A DNA stretch of 64,000 nt, taken from Brevibacterium sp. UMB1308A. Its GTDB lineage: Bacteria; Actinomycetota; Actinomycetes; Actinomycetales; Brevibacteriaceae. Positions 54,736 through 63,767 of the stretch are shown here, piece after piece. Under the pieces are notes generated by a model. The model was not told where the DNA came from, did no database searches, and was given only the letters and a program-made list of their open reading frames with translations. Where the stretch lies: contig NZ_JASPDO010000001.1 in assembly GCF_030230605.1 (NCBI RefSeq), forward strand, positions 199,264 to 263,263, given 5' to 3'. How positions within the stretch are numbered: position 1 is the stretch's first letter; each line of letters starts with the position of its first letter. The position numbers and the translations under genes were made by a program.

Positions 54736-54822
54736 CGTGTTCCCTTCACAATCACGCCAATGTGGAGCCACCGGCAAACACCCTCATGTGGGGTGAGTCA
54801 CACCGGTGGCTGTACAGCGATC

Positions 54823-56109
54823 CTAGTCGAGAAGTTCGTGTCGAACGATCGATTGTTCGCGATCCGGACCTACTCCAATCACGCTCATGCGGCACCCGGA
54901 CATCTTTTCCAGCGCCAGCACGTAGTTCTGCGCGTTTTCCGGCAGGTCCTCAAACTTACGCACACCCGAAATATCTTCTTTCCATCCAGGGAAGGTTTCA
55001 AAAATGGGCTTCGCGTGGTGAAAGTCGGACTGGTTGTCAGGCATTTCGTCAAAGCGTTCGCCGTCCACGTCGTAGGCCACGCACACCGGGATTTCGTCCA
55101 ACCCGTCAAGCACGTCCAGTTTGGTGAGAACGTAGTCGGTGAATCCGTTGACGCGTGCTGCGTAGCGGGCAATGACGGCGTCGTACCACCCACACCGCCG
55201 AGGTCGTCCCGTGTTGACCCCGAACTCGCCTCCCGTTTTCTGGAGGTAGATTCCCATATCGTCAAAAAGTTCCGTGGGGAACGGCCCGGCACCCACGCGG
55301 GTGGTGTATGCCTTCACAATTCCGATCACGCGAGAGATGCGGGTGGGTCCTACGCCAGCGCCCACGACAGCGCCTCCGGCACTGGGGTTTGAGGAGGTGA
55401 CAAACGGGTAGGTTCCGTGGTCAACGTCGAGCATGGTGGCTTGGCCACCTTCCATGACGACCACTTTGCCTTCGTCAAGTGCCTGGTTGAGAAGCAGCGA
55501 TGTGTCGCACACGTACGGGCGCAAGCGTTGCGCGTAACTGAGGAAGTATTCGACTGTTTCCTCTACTTCGACTGCGCGGCGGTTATACACCTTGACCAGC
55601 AGTTCGTTCTTCTGGTCAAGTGCGCCTTCGATCTTTTGGCGCAAAATCGATTCGTCGAAAATGTCTTGAACGCGAATGCCCAAGCGGGCGACTTTGTCGG
55701 AGTACGTGGGGCCGATCCCACGCCCTGTCGTACCAATTGCACGCTTGCCCAGGAAGCGTTCTGTTACCCGGTCGAGCACTTGGTGGTAAGGCGCTACCAG
55801 GTGGGCGTTGGACGAGATTTTCAGCTTCGACGTGTCCGCTCCACGGCTTTCGAGCATGTCGATTTCTTGGAACAGTGCTTCCAAGTTCACGACAACCCCG
55901 TTACCAATCACGGGCACGACGTTGGGTGAGAGGATCCCTGCGGGCAGCAGCTTAAGTTCGTACTTTTCGCCTCCGACCACTACCGTGTGGCCCGCGTTGT
56001 TTCCTCCGTTTGGTTTTACCACGTAGTCAACGCGGGTTCCCAGAATATCTGTGGTCTTTCCTTTACCTTCGTCGCCCCATTGAGCGCCTACGACCACGAG
56101 TGCTGGCAT
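54823..56109 (-). CDS. purA: Adenylosuccinate synthetase
   Basis: Enzyme of 428 residues forming adenylosuccinate from IMP, GTP and aspartate, first step to AMP. Motifs: [66 protein letters not shown], and [17 protein letters not shown]. It is otherwise complete. The usual KIVD after GDEGKGK is KTTD here, a small variation. Confidence 0.97.
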   Translation of the reverse strand: MPALVVVGAQWGDEGKGKTTDILGTRVDYVVKPNGGNNAGHTVVVGGEKYELKLLPAGILSPNVVPVIGNGVVVNLEALFQEIDMLESRGADTSKLKISSNAHLVAPYHQVLDRVTERFLGKRAIGTTGRGIGPTYSDKVARLGIRVQDIFDESILRQKIEGALDQKNELLVKVYNRRAVEVEETVEYFLSYAQRLRPYVCDTSLLLNQALDEGKVVVMEGGQATMLDVDHGTYPFVTSSNPSAGGAVVGAGVGPTRISRVIGIVKAYTTRVGAGPFPTELFDDMGIYLQKTGGEFGVNTGRPRRCGWYDAVIARYAARVNGFTDYVLTKLDVLDGLDEIPVCVAYDVDGERFDEMPDNQSDFHHAKPIFETFPGWKEDISGVRKFEDLPENAQNYVLALEKMSGCRMSVIGVGPDREQSIVRHELLD

Positions 56110-56168
56110 GAGTGTTCCTCCACACGAGAAAATATGTCCGGGTTAAGTGTATCGGCCCGGGTGAAAAC

Positions 56169-56630
56169 CTAGTTTTCGGCCTCGATCTCAGCCAGGGCCT
56201 CAGGGTCTGATTCCCGCAAGAATTTCTCTACGCGCTGTGCTTCTTCAGCTTCGCCGATCCCCGCTGCTGCGCGTCCCAAGGCGTAGAGCGAGCGCAAGAA
56301 TCCGCGGTTGGTTTCGTGGCTCCATGGGATTGGGCCTGCACCCCGCCAACCGGCGGCACGTAAAGCGTCGAGTCCACGGTGGTAGCCCACGCGCGCATAT
56401 GCGTAGGAGTCCACCAGGCGTCCTTCGTCAAAAGCTTCGTTGGCTAGGAGCGCCCACGCAAGGCAGCTCGCCGGGTGATCCTTTGCAATGTCCAAGGGTT
56501 CGTGCCCAGCTTCTGCCAGCCTCGCCACTTCCGTGTCTGGGTGGTCTGCTGGGAGGAAGGTAGGCTGTGGTCCCAGTTGCTGTGCGTCTAGGTTGCCAAT
56601 GCGTACGGGTTTTCCAATGGGCTGGTTCAT
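56169..56630 (-). CDS. DUF3151 family protein
   Basis: Protein of 153 residues with LGPQPTFLP, CLAWALLANEAF, SYAYARVGYHRGLDALRAAGWRGAGPIPWSHE and NRGFLRSLYALGRAA, the DUF3151 hallmarks, Actinomycetota-specific and of unknown function. It precedes purA by 59 bases, its usual neighbour. No signal or membrane segment. Confidence 0.92.
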   Translation of the reverse strand: MNQPIGKPVRIGNLDAQQLGPQPTFLPADHPDTEVARLAEAGHEPLDIAKDHPASCLAWALLANEAFDEGRLVDSYAYARVGYHRGLDALRAAGWRGAGPIPWSHETNRGFLRSLYALGRAAAGIGEAEEAQRVEKFLRESDPEALAEIEAEN

Positions 56631-56639
56631 TGTGCCTCC

Positions 56640-57461
56640 TCAGTCGGTTTTGACCGACGACGGTTGAATACTGAATGGGTTGCCAGAAAATGCTCCGTAG
56701 AAACCTTGTGTGGCCAGTTCAGACAGGTGGTTGGGGTCGTTCACCCCGTGTGCCCAGACCTTGAGTCCGGCTTCCACATATGGTTGCGGGTCGGTGTCAG
56801 CGTCAATCTCCACCATGTCCGCACCCGTTTGTTTGAGCTCTTCGGGTGAGCCTTGTGGCTTGGATACGAGTGATGCGATGTTTTCATCCTGCGCCACTTT
56901 GAGGACGTCAGAGTTTTCTGAACGGAAGATCACGGATTCGATTTGTGAGTGCTTCTTCACCAGTTCGGTTACGTCGCGGGCGTCGTTCTCTGCCTCGAGC
57001 GTGAAAACAAAAACGGTTGCTTTTCCGTACTCTGTCAGCGCCTTTTCAATGGTGAGCGGAGAACTGGGCTTCCCGTTTTCCCCAGGTGGGGTGATTTGCG
57101 CGTTCAGGAATTCCTCTGACGTGACTTCGCTTATGGGCTTTTCGATTCCCATGCGTTCAGAAAGAAGACTGTCCGTGGCAGCAACCAGCACTCCATCGGA
57201 CGTGCGAGCCACAGGAAGTTCCGGCAAGTATCCAAACTTCGCCATTTCTTCTACCGCAAACTCCGAGGTGGGAGGATAGAGATCTTCCCCGGCTGCGTAC
57301 CCGGCTACGACCGGGGTTTTGAGCATGTCCACGGTGAGCGGCGGGACGGGTTTGAGCCAGTTGAAAATAACAACGGCGAGCACTGCAACAACAACAATTG
57401 CACCGGCGATAAGCGGGGCGAGCGTTCGCCGTTCAGAATTGCTTTCAGGTGAGCTTGGCAC
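56640..57461 (-). CDS. Membrane-anchored GDPD-like protein, probably degenerate
   Basis: Protein of 273 residues with an N-terminal transmembrane helix (about 16-35) and a domain that follows the outline of glycerophosphodiester phosphodiesterases: LPELPVARTSDGVLVAATDSLL where active enzymes have IExDVxxTxDGxxVxxHD, and YVEAGLKVWAHGVNDPNHLSELATQGFYGAF where they have the Trp-x-Val-Asn and Gly-Val-Asp end. The catalytic His is replaced by Ala/Thr. It may be a pseudoenzyme acting as a binding or wall protein. The family assignment is tentative. A 9-base gap precedes the DUF3151 gene. Confidence 0.6.
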   Translation of the reverse strand: MPSSPESNSERRTLAPLIAGAIVVVAVLAVVIFNWLKPVPPLTVDMLKTPVVAGYAAGEDLYPPTSEFAVEEMAKFGYLPELPVARTSDGVLVAATDSLLSERMGIEKPISEVTSEEFLNAQITPPGENGKPSSPLTIEKALTEYGKATVFVFTLEAENDARDVTELVKKHSQIESVIFRSENSDVLKVAQDENIASLVSKPQGSPEELKQTGADMVEIDADTDPQPYVEAGLKVWAHGVNDPNHLSELATQGFYGAFSGNPFSIQPSSVKTD

Positions 57462-57518
57462 ACTGGTCCTTTCTCTGCTCTACCCATGGTATTGGGTGGC
57501 ACACTGAAGCCAAACAGC

Positions 57519-58613
57519 CTACCGGCTACGGTCGACGTTGTCTTTGTTTGCTCCAGTGACAAGGCCCCTCAGGAATCCCGAACCCCACGCGATGTGCATG
57601 GTGGGTAAAACCAGCGCAAACCATGCTTTCTCGCGCACTCCTGCGTCCTTTTGGCGCAAAGCGTTCGCAACGATTGCGCCCACGTACGCGCAACTAGGGA
57701 TGTGCACAAGTGAAGTGAAACGAGCCAACCACGTGGGCCAGCGTTTGGTTGTCCCAGTCAGTTGCGCCACCGTCTCAAGAACAGCCGCGCTGAGCCCAAT
57801 GACCAGAATGGGTGGCATGAAATACCGGATGCCGTTCTTAGAACCGTGGCGACGCACAATTTCGGCCCGCCAAATACCGGTCGCATAAAACTGTTGGACC
57901 AGTTTCTTCCACGTGGTCCGGGGCCAGTACGTGACCTCCATGCGCGGGTTAAACCAGACCTTTCCACCCGCTTCTCGGATCCGCAGGTTCAACTCCCAGT
58001 CCTGCCCTCTACGCAGGGTGGAGTCGAAACCGCCTAAGGTGTCGAACACCTCGGCCCGGAACGCCCCTAAATACGCCGACTCAGATTCCTGCGCTTCGTC
58101 ACCCGAATGATACGCAGGTCCACCCAGACCCAAACGGGACATGTAGGCGCGGGCAACAGCCTTCTGAAAGGCCGTCTTCCCTTGGGCCTGCATGAGTCCT
58201 CCACAGTTCGCGGCCCCGGTTGTCCGCAGGGTTTCAACCGCTTCACGCGTGTACGTGGCACTCAGCTGCGAGTGTGCATCCACACGAATGATGACCGGGT
58301 ACTGCGCTTTGGCCACTGCGAGGTTCAACCCAGTTGGTGTGTCCCCGGATGGGTTATCAACCACGGTCAGGCGAGGGTCGCGGATGCTGGCGGCGACCTC
58401 GGCGGTGTTATCCGTGCACGGCCCCATTGCCACGATCAGCTCCTTGGGCCCCGGATAGTCCTGGTCGAGGACCGCGACGACGGCCCCACGCAGGCTGTCT
58501 TCCTCGTTGAGCACAGGCATGATGTACGTGATGCCCGGGGTCTGCTCTAAAGGCGGGAGAGCTTCTGGGCTGAGCGCGTGTTTCTGCGACCTCACTTGTT
58601 GGCGTGACCTCAC
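57519..58613 (-). CDS. Family 2 glycosyltransferase
   Basis: Protein of 364 residues: a GT-A domain (ITYIMPVLNEEDSL, metal-binding RVDAHSQL, SAYLGAFRAEVFDTLGGFDSTLRRGQDWELNLRIREAGG) and C-terminal hydrophobic segments. It starts at GTG 58613, overlapping the ABC ATPase stop by four bases, so it is in the polysaccharide export operon and probably builds the exported glycan. The GxDxE-like ending RRGQDWELN is the acceptor-site motif. Confidence 0.9.
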   Translation of the reverse strand: MRSRQQVRSQKHALSPEALPPLEQTPGITYIMPVLNEEDSLRGAVVAVLDQDYPGPKELIVAMGPCTDNTAEVAASIRDPRLTVVDNPSGDTPTGLNLAVAKAQYPVIIRVDAHSQLSATYTREAVETLRTTGAANCGGLMQAQGKTAFQKAVARAYMSRLGLGGPAYHSGDEAQESESAYLGAFRAEVFDTLGGFDSTLRRGQDWELNLRIREAGGKVWFNPRMEVTYWPRTTWKKLVQQFYATGIWRAEIVRRHGSKNGIRYFMPPILVIGLSAAVLETVAQLTGTTKRWPTWLARFTSLVHIPSCAYVGAIVANALRQKDAGVREKAWFALVLPTMHIAWGSGFLRGLVTGANKDNVDRSR

Positions 58614-59413
58614 TTGTTCGCTTCGTATTCGCGGATGACCGAATCGGCGTCTCCGTCGGCGCGCAGATCGCCTTTTTCAATCCAAATGGCGCGGTTGCAT
58701 GTGTCGCGGATCGAACGCATCGAGTGCGAAACGAGGAACACCGTACCAGCGTTTTCGCGGATCTCACGGATCCGGTCTTCTGACTTCTTTCGGAACTTCC
58801 GGTCACCAACGGACAGTGCTTCGTCCACGATGAGGATTTCGTAGTCTTTTGCGGTCGCAATTGCGAACTTCAAGCGCGCGGACATTCCAGATGAGTACGT
58901 GCGCATGGGCATGTCAATGAATTCGCGGATGCCAGCGAAGTCGACAATGTCGTCATATCTCTCTTCGACTTCTTCACGCGTGAGCCCCATGGCCAGCCCA
59001 CCCAGGATGACGTTTTGCCCTCCGCTGAGGTCTGGAATGAGCGCAGCACCCACACCCAGAAGGTTGGGGCGGCTTTTGGCGTACACAGCACCTCGGGTGG
59101 CGGGGATCAGCCCGGTGATGGCGCGCATGAGCGTGGATTTACCTGAGCCGTTTGACCCGATGATTCCAATGGATTCGTTGGCGTTGGCCACAAAGGACAC
59201 GCCTTTGAGTGCGTGAACGATTTTGAACTTGCGGTTGCGTTCGAGGAACCCTTTAGTGCCACCTCTTTTGATGCGTTTACCCGTGGCCATGGTTTTGTAC
59301 TCGATGTGCAAATCGTCAACGATGACCACCGGGTTGTCAGCAGCGAGCGACCCCGTGTTGTTTTCTGCGAGGACGCTTTCCGGTTGCGTTTCCGGGTTAG
59401 TCTTCTCGTCCAT
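58610..59413 (-). CDS. ABC transporter ATP-binding protein (polysaccharide/teichoic acid export)
   Basis: ATPase of about 268 residues of the TagH/Wzt group: Walker A GSNGSGKST, signature YSSGMSARLKFA, Walker B EILIVDEALSVGD, H-loop VSHSMRSI. The N-terminal 80 residues differ from simple Wzt and include a basic stretch (KRIKRGGTKGFLERNRKF). AGGAG precedes ATG 59413. It overlaps the permease by 17 bases. Confidence 0.93.
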   Translation of the reverse strand: MDEKTNPETQPESVLAENNTGSLAADNPVVIVDDLHIEYKTMATGKRIKRGGTKGFLERNRKFKIVHALKGVSFVANANESIGIIGSNGSGKSTLMRAITGLIPATRGAVYAKSRPNLLGVGAALIPDLSGGQNVILGGLAMGLTREEVEERYDDIVDFAGIREFIDMPMRTYSSGMSARLKFAIATAKDYEILIVDEALSVGDRKFRKKSEDRIREIRENAGTVFLVSHSMRSIRDTCNRAIWIEKGDLRADGDADSVIREYEANK

Positions 59414-60245
59414 AACGCTCCTCCGCCTTCCAGAAGAACCACGTGGCGATTGAGATGACGACAGTCGCCCAGATGCCGAACCTCCACCAGTAGTCCCACG
59501 GGATTGAGTACTCCTCCAGGATAATTCCGCGAGCCAGTGACAGCATTTCGTACATGGGGTGCCAGTCGAAGATTGCGCTGAGCACGGGGCGTCCCTCAAG
59601 GCGTGGTTGCGGGTCAAAGAACACGCCCGAGGTGTAAAAGACCATGCGTGAAATGTAGGGGGTGATCTGGCTTAAGTCCCGAAAGTGGACGGTGAGGCGC
59701 GCGAAGATGAACGCAACGCCCTGGTTGAACACCCAGAAGATCCCCACCAGGGGGATCAGCAGCAGCCAGGTCACGTGCGGGCGAGCGCCACCAAAGATCG
59801 CAATGATGATCATCAGCGCCAGCGTGGGGGTGAAGTTGATGAGGTTTTGCATCACCGTGGCGATAGGCAGGACTGCGCGTGGGAACGGCAGGGACTGCAC
59901 CAGGGACATGTTGTGGATGATGGATTTTCCGCCCACGTTCATGGAGGAGTTGAAAAACTCCATGCTGAACACGCCGATCACCAGGTAGGGGACGAAGTTG
60001 TCGGGTCGTGACCCAGCCAAAATGAATCCGAATACCAGGCCGTAGATGAGGGCCGAGAAAATGGGGCGCAACAGCACCCACAGCATGCCCAAACGGTTTC
60101 TCTGGTTTTCCGAACGGATACGGTAGAGCGCCAATGAAAATGTGAAATCGCGTCGGCGCCACACTTCCCGGAGGTATTCCCACAGTGACGGCCGCGCCCC
60201 GACTCGTTCGAGCCCGTGAGCGGCAGCCAGCTCAGCAGCATTCAT
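59397..60245 (-). CDS. ABC transporter permease (polysaccharide/teichoic acid export)
   Basis: ABC-2 type permease of 282 residues with six hydrophobic helices and the RDFTFSLALYRIRSENQRNRLGMLWVLLRP start typical of TagG/Wzm. Together with the ATPase and the glycosyltransferase it likely exports a lipid-linked cell-wall glycan. It begins at ATG 60245 and leads the three-gene operon. Confidence 0.92.
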   Translation of the reverse strand: MNAAELAAAHGLERVGARPSLWEYLREVWRRRDFTFSLALYRIRSENQRNRLGMLWVLLRPIFSALIYGLVFGFILAGSRPDNFVPYLVIGVFSMEFFNSSMNVGGKSIIHNMSLVQSLPFPRAVLPIATVMQNLINFTPTLALMIIIAIFGGARPHVTWLLLIPLVGIFWVFNQGVAFIFARLTVHFRDLSQITPYISRMVFYTSGVFFDPQPRLEGRPVLSAIFDWHPMYEMLSLARGIILEEYSIPWDYWWRFGIWATVVISIATWFFWKAEERYGRED

Positions 60246-60303
60246 TGACGATTAACTTTCATAAGCGAATAACGACAACCCGATTCTAAAGCAACAGCCC
60301 AGT

Positions 60304-61551
60304 TTAACGGCTCGCCCAGGTCCGCATGTCAAAAGACTGATCAGCATCACTTCTGTGTGGTAGGTCCTGGCTGGCTAAAACGCGCTTGGCCGCGTTATGT
60401 GCGCCGGGGTTGTTCAGAGTTTCAACGCGCGCAAGGGTGTTGTCAGGGGTGAAGAACAGCCATTGGGCACGGTGGGTTGGGTCGCCCAGCAGTACCGGCT
60501 CACCGTTGGTTGCGCTCAAGCTTTGGCCGGCGGTGAAGATGCGTAACGGTCCTTGGAACGACCAGTGCCAGGGGACGTCGGTCCAGGTGGCGCCTTGAGT
60601 GGAAGCCCTTTCGCCTGTGGCCTGCTCGCCCAACACCGCGCCCAGCCAGCGTCCCATGGAAGTGGCGGCCGCCTCGGCGGGTTCGATCCCCTTCATAGGA
60701 CCTTCCTCTATGCGCGCGCAGTCCCCTATTGCGTACACCCCGGGGAATCCCGCGACCTGCAAGTCGGGGCCCACCGGGTAGCCAGCATGGGTGGTAGCCA
60801 GGTTGCCGGAATGTACGGACTCCAAGTTGCGCCCCGCGTTAGGCAAGGCGGGCCCGGCCGAGGTCGCCCCCACTGCCGCGAACCAAAGTGGGTGTTGCGT
60901 TGGGTCGGGTTCAGGGGTGTGGGGCACGAATGTAACGGGTTCATGCAGAGCCATAACAGCTTGAGCGAGCTGAGCGCTGACTTTAGGGAGGGGCCGGTCG
61001 CCACGCAGGTAGACGTGTGGTCGGTGTCCGGCATCAGCGAGTCCGCGCGCAATCTCCAGAGCCAGGAACCCTGAGCCCAGAACCCCCACCGAGGTGCCCG
61101 GCTCCAACGCGTGAATGGCCTGGTGAGCGCGGGTGGCGGAGGCACGGTCGTGCACGGTAACCGCGTCAAAGGTTGGTGTACGAGGGGTCAAGCCGGTGGC
61201 GTAGACAACGGCGTCGGCGGGTAGCTCCCCGGCTGAGGTTTCCACGATGTAGCGAGCGCGGACACTGGGTTCTGCGGGGCGGGCTTCGCTGGTTTCACTT
61301 GCTTCGCGCACTTCGCTCACGGTCGCTTGCACACGAACCACGTTTTCGCCCGTCATGTGCGGCACTAGAGAAAGCTCTTCGGCCGCTAGGGACTTCGACA
61401 ACGGCGGGAGCTCTACTGGCTGTTCAAGCGGATCAACTACCGTGACACTGCATTCAGCGGGGAGATCAGGGTGGGTCGAGGCAACAGTTTGGACGAACGA
61501 ACGGGCGCAGGCCGTGCCCGCAGCTCCGCCTCCAATAATGACGACGCGCAT
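60304..61551 (-). CDS. FAD-dependent oxidoreductase (ferredoxin reductase-like)
   Basis: Flavoprotein of 415 residues: FAD-binding VVIIGGGAAGTACARSF, VYATGLTPRTP, NAD-binding SVGVLGSGFLALEIA and VYAIGDCARIE, matching rubredoxin/ferredoxin reductase-type enzymes. The Gly-Asp in YAIGDCA contacts FAD. Substrate and electron partner are unknown. No adjacent ferredoxin gene is visible. Confidence 0.9.
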   Translation of the reverse strand: MRVVIIGGGAAGTACARSFVQTVASTHPDLPAECSVTVVDPLEQPVELPPLSKSLAAEELSLVPHMTGENVVRVQATVSEVREASETSEARPAEPSVRARYIVETSAGELPADAVVYATGLTPRTPTFDAVTVHDRASATRAHQAIHALEPGTSVGVLGSGFLALEIARGLADAGHRPHVYLRGDRPLPKVSAQLAQAVMALHEPVTFVPHTPEPDPTQHPLWFAAVGATSAGPALPNAGRNLESVHSGNLATTHAGYPVGPDLQVAGFPGVYAIGDCARIEEGPMKGIEPAEAAATSMGRWLGAVLGEQATGERASTQGATWTDVPWHWSFQGPLRIFTAGQSLSATNGEPVLLGDPTHRAQWLFFTPDNTLARVETLNNPGAHNAAKRVLASQDLPHRSDADQSFDMRTWASR

Positions 61552-61612
61552 ACTTCATGCTTACACCGCAACCGCTACGCCGCATAAATCTTCAGGAACT
61601 TTCAAGCGGAAT

Positions 61613-61645
61613 TTGACGCAGATCACACTTTGGGGGTTTTATAGT
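61613..61645 (+). promoter_or_regulatory. Possible promoter of the AGCS gene
   Basis: TTGACG (61613) and TTTATA/TATAGT (61638-61645) lie about 70 bases before the symporter start. The spacing (19-21 bases) is longer than ideal, so the assignment is weak. Confidence 0.35.
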
Positions 61646-61713
61646 GACGTCTCGCACATTCTCAAGCTTGCGATACACACTTTTCTTTTACCGAACCTGT
61701 CCAAGGAGTTTCT

Positions 61714-63267
61714 ATGGATGCGGTCGTTACCGCCATTAACGACGTAGTGTGGTCGCCTGCGCTCGTTTACTTATGTTTGCTTGCTGGCCTGTACTTCACG
61801 ATCCGTTCCCGGGTTGTGCAGTTGCGCAAGATCGGCGCGATTTTCACGTACATGTTCAGTGGCAAGGGAAGCGACTCTGGAGTTTCCAGCTTCCAAGCGC
61901 TCGCCATGTCGCTGGCTGGGCGTGTGGGAACGGGTAACATCGCCGGTGTTGCTACCGCCATTGCCTTCGGTGGCCCCGGCGCCGTGTTCTGGATGTGGAT
62001 CGTTGCGTTCTTTGGTGCCTCAACGTCGTTCGTCGAATCGACGCTGGGTCAGATTTATAAGGAACGTGACCGCGACACCGGTGAATACCGAGGTGGTCCC
62101 GCGTTCTTCATCGAACGCGCCTACCGTCACACCAAGGCTTCGGGCCTATTTAGTGTGTACGCGATGGTGTTCGCGTTCGTCACCGTCGTGGCAATGAGCT
62201 TCCTGCTTCCGGGAGTTCAGGCGAACGGTATTTCCTCAGCAGCCGAAGCGGCATGGGGCTGGCCCAAGTGGATTCCAGCCGTCATCATCACGATTCTTCT
62301 GGCCTTCATTATTGTTGGTGGAATTAAGCGCATCGCTACCTTCGCATCTCTGGTTGTTCCGTTCATGGCAGTGATCTACATCGTGGGCGCGATCGTGGTT
62401 GTGTTCGTCAACGCTTCCCAGATTCCTGCTGTTATCACACTCATTGTGCAGTCTGCCCTTGGTGTGGACTCCACATTTGGCGCCATGTTGGGTGTTGCAG
62501 TTTCGTGGGGTGTTAAGCGTGGTATTTACTCCAACGAAGCTGGTCAGGGAACCGGTCCTCACGCAGCTGCCGCGGCCGAAGTTTCACACCCGGCTAAGCA
62601 GGGTCTGGTGCAGGCAGGTTCGGTGTACATCGACACCTTGTTCGTGTGTTCAGCGACTGCGTTCATGATCCTGTCCACGGGAATGTACAACGTATTCTCG
62701 GACTCGGCGGGCGAGGAACTGTTCCACGCAGGTCCCGGAAACCTCCCGGTAGATACCGAGGTGGGGCCGGCCTTCGCGCAGAACGGGTTCGACACTGTGA
62801 TTCCTGGCCTTGGTTCGTCGTTCATCGCAATCTCACTTGGCTTCTTCGCGTTCACCACCATCGTGGCCTACTACTACATGGCCGAAACCAACTTGGCGTT
62901 CTTCCTGCGTAATGTTGAAAACGTGCGTGTTCGCCAGGTGGGCTTCCGATTCCTGCAGCTGTTCATTCTGGTTGCGTGCGTTGTTGGTGCAACGACCAGC
63001 TCAGGTTCCGCTTGGGCCCTGGGTGACGTGGGTGTGGGCCTCATGGCGTGGCTTAACATCATCGCGATTCTGATTCTGCAGCAGCCTGCGTTCAAGATTC
63101 TGCGTGACTTTGAGCGTCAGCGGAAGGAAGGGAAAGACCCAATCTTCCGCCCGTCCGAGGTGGGAATCGCCAACGCTGACCTGTGGGAAGAGATCGCGGA
63201 TAACTGGGAGCGTGGCACGCCCGGAAAGAACCCGGCTGAAGAAGCTCAGCTTCCCGACTCAAAGTAA
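61714..63267 (+). CDS. Alanine/glycine:cation symporter (AGCS family)
   Basis: Secondary transporter of 517 residues importing alanine, glycine or related amino acids with Na+ or H+. Family blocks: GRVGTGNIAGVATAIAFGGPGAVFWMW, GASTSFVESTLGQIYKERD, GGPAFF, SWGVKRGIYSNEAGQGTGPHAAAAAEVSHPAKQGLVQAGSVYIDT. About eleven membrane segments. It begins at ATG 61714 with CAAGGAG upstream and ends before a strong terminator. Confidence 0.95.
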   Translation: MDAVVTAINDVVWSPALVYLCLLAGLYFTIRSRVVQLRKIGAIFTYMFSGKGSDSGVSSFQALAMSLAGRVGTGNIAGVATAIAFGGPGAVFWMWIVAFFGASTSFVESTLGQIYKERDRDTGEYRGGPAFFIERAYRHTKASGLFSVYAMVFAFVTVVAMSFLLPGVQANGISSAAEAAWGWPKWIPAVIITILLAFIIVGGIKRIATFASLVVPFMAVIYIVGAIVVVFVNASQIPAVITLIVQSALGVDSTFGAMLGVAVSWGVKRGIYSNEAGQGTGPHAAAAAEVSHPAKQGLVQAGSVYIDTLFVCSATAFMILSTGMYNVFSDSAGEELFHAGPGNLPVDTEVGPAFAQNGFDTVIPGLGSSFIAISLGFFAFTTIVAYYYMAETNLAFFLRNVENVRVRQVGFRFLQLFILVACVVGATTSSGSAWALGDVGVGLMAWLNIIAILILQQPAFKILRDFERQRKEGKDPIFRPSEVGIANADLWEEIADNWERGTPGKNPAEEAQLPDSK

Positions 63268-63280
63268 ATAGCCTGTGAAG

Positions 63281-63319
63281 TCTCGGGACATCGTTCACTC
63301 GATGTCCCGAGATTTTTTT
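63281..63319 (+). terminator. Rho-independent terminator of the AGCS gene
   Basis: A 13-bp perfect inverted repeat (TCTCGGGACATCG / CGATGTCCCGAGA) with a 6-base loop followed by a run of T residues, immediately after the symporter stop. Confidence 0.95.
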
Positions 63320-63629
63320 GTGTAAACGACCTATGCGGTTATAGCTCCGGGTGGTTTAGCTTTGCGCCATTTCGTCTGGGGCGGCTACCCTTCCCGAGGT
63401 GGGTCCTAGCTACCCCGCAACTCTCTACCACCTCGGGCAGGGGGTTGGCTCACATGCGCTGTCTACCACCTCGGGGAGGGGAGTCGCCTGTGGGTCCGGC
63501 GCTGCCTGGGGTCGGGGAGTCGCCGTAATGCGTCGTTTGGCTACAGTCGAGTTCGATTTTGACGCTCGAGTGTATCCAAAAGAGCCCAAAACTGTGTCGC
63601 ACATCACTATTTGCGGGTGCTTTGGGGTT

Positions 63630-63666
63630 GTTTGGCTACAGTCCACAAATTGGACTGTAGCCAAAC
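63630..63666. repeat. Perfect 15-bp inverted repeat GTTTGGCTACAGTCC
   Basis: Arms 63630-63644 and 63652-63666 are perfect complements with a 7-base loop. A third copy of GTTTGGCTACAGTC lies in direct orientation at 63535-63548. No T-run follows, so it is not an obvious terminator; an operator or small RNA hairpin is possible. Confidence 0.8.
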
Positions 63667-63718
63667 GCGTTCTTAGGACCTAGGTGGGGATGCCTTGCGT
63701 GTTAGTGCGACTATCGCG

Positions 63719-63767
63719 AGTTACCCACCACAAGAGAGATGTTTTTCGTGCGCTGTGTTGGGTAACT
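63719..63767. repeat. Near-perfect inverted repeat AGTTACCCACCACA / TGTGTTGGGTAACT
   Basis: Arms of 14 bases with one mismatch, separated by 21 bases. A related GGTGGGTAAA sequence lies further along at 63841, suggesting a repeated element. Confidence 0.6.
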
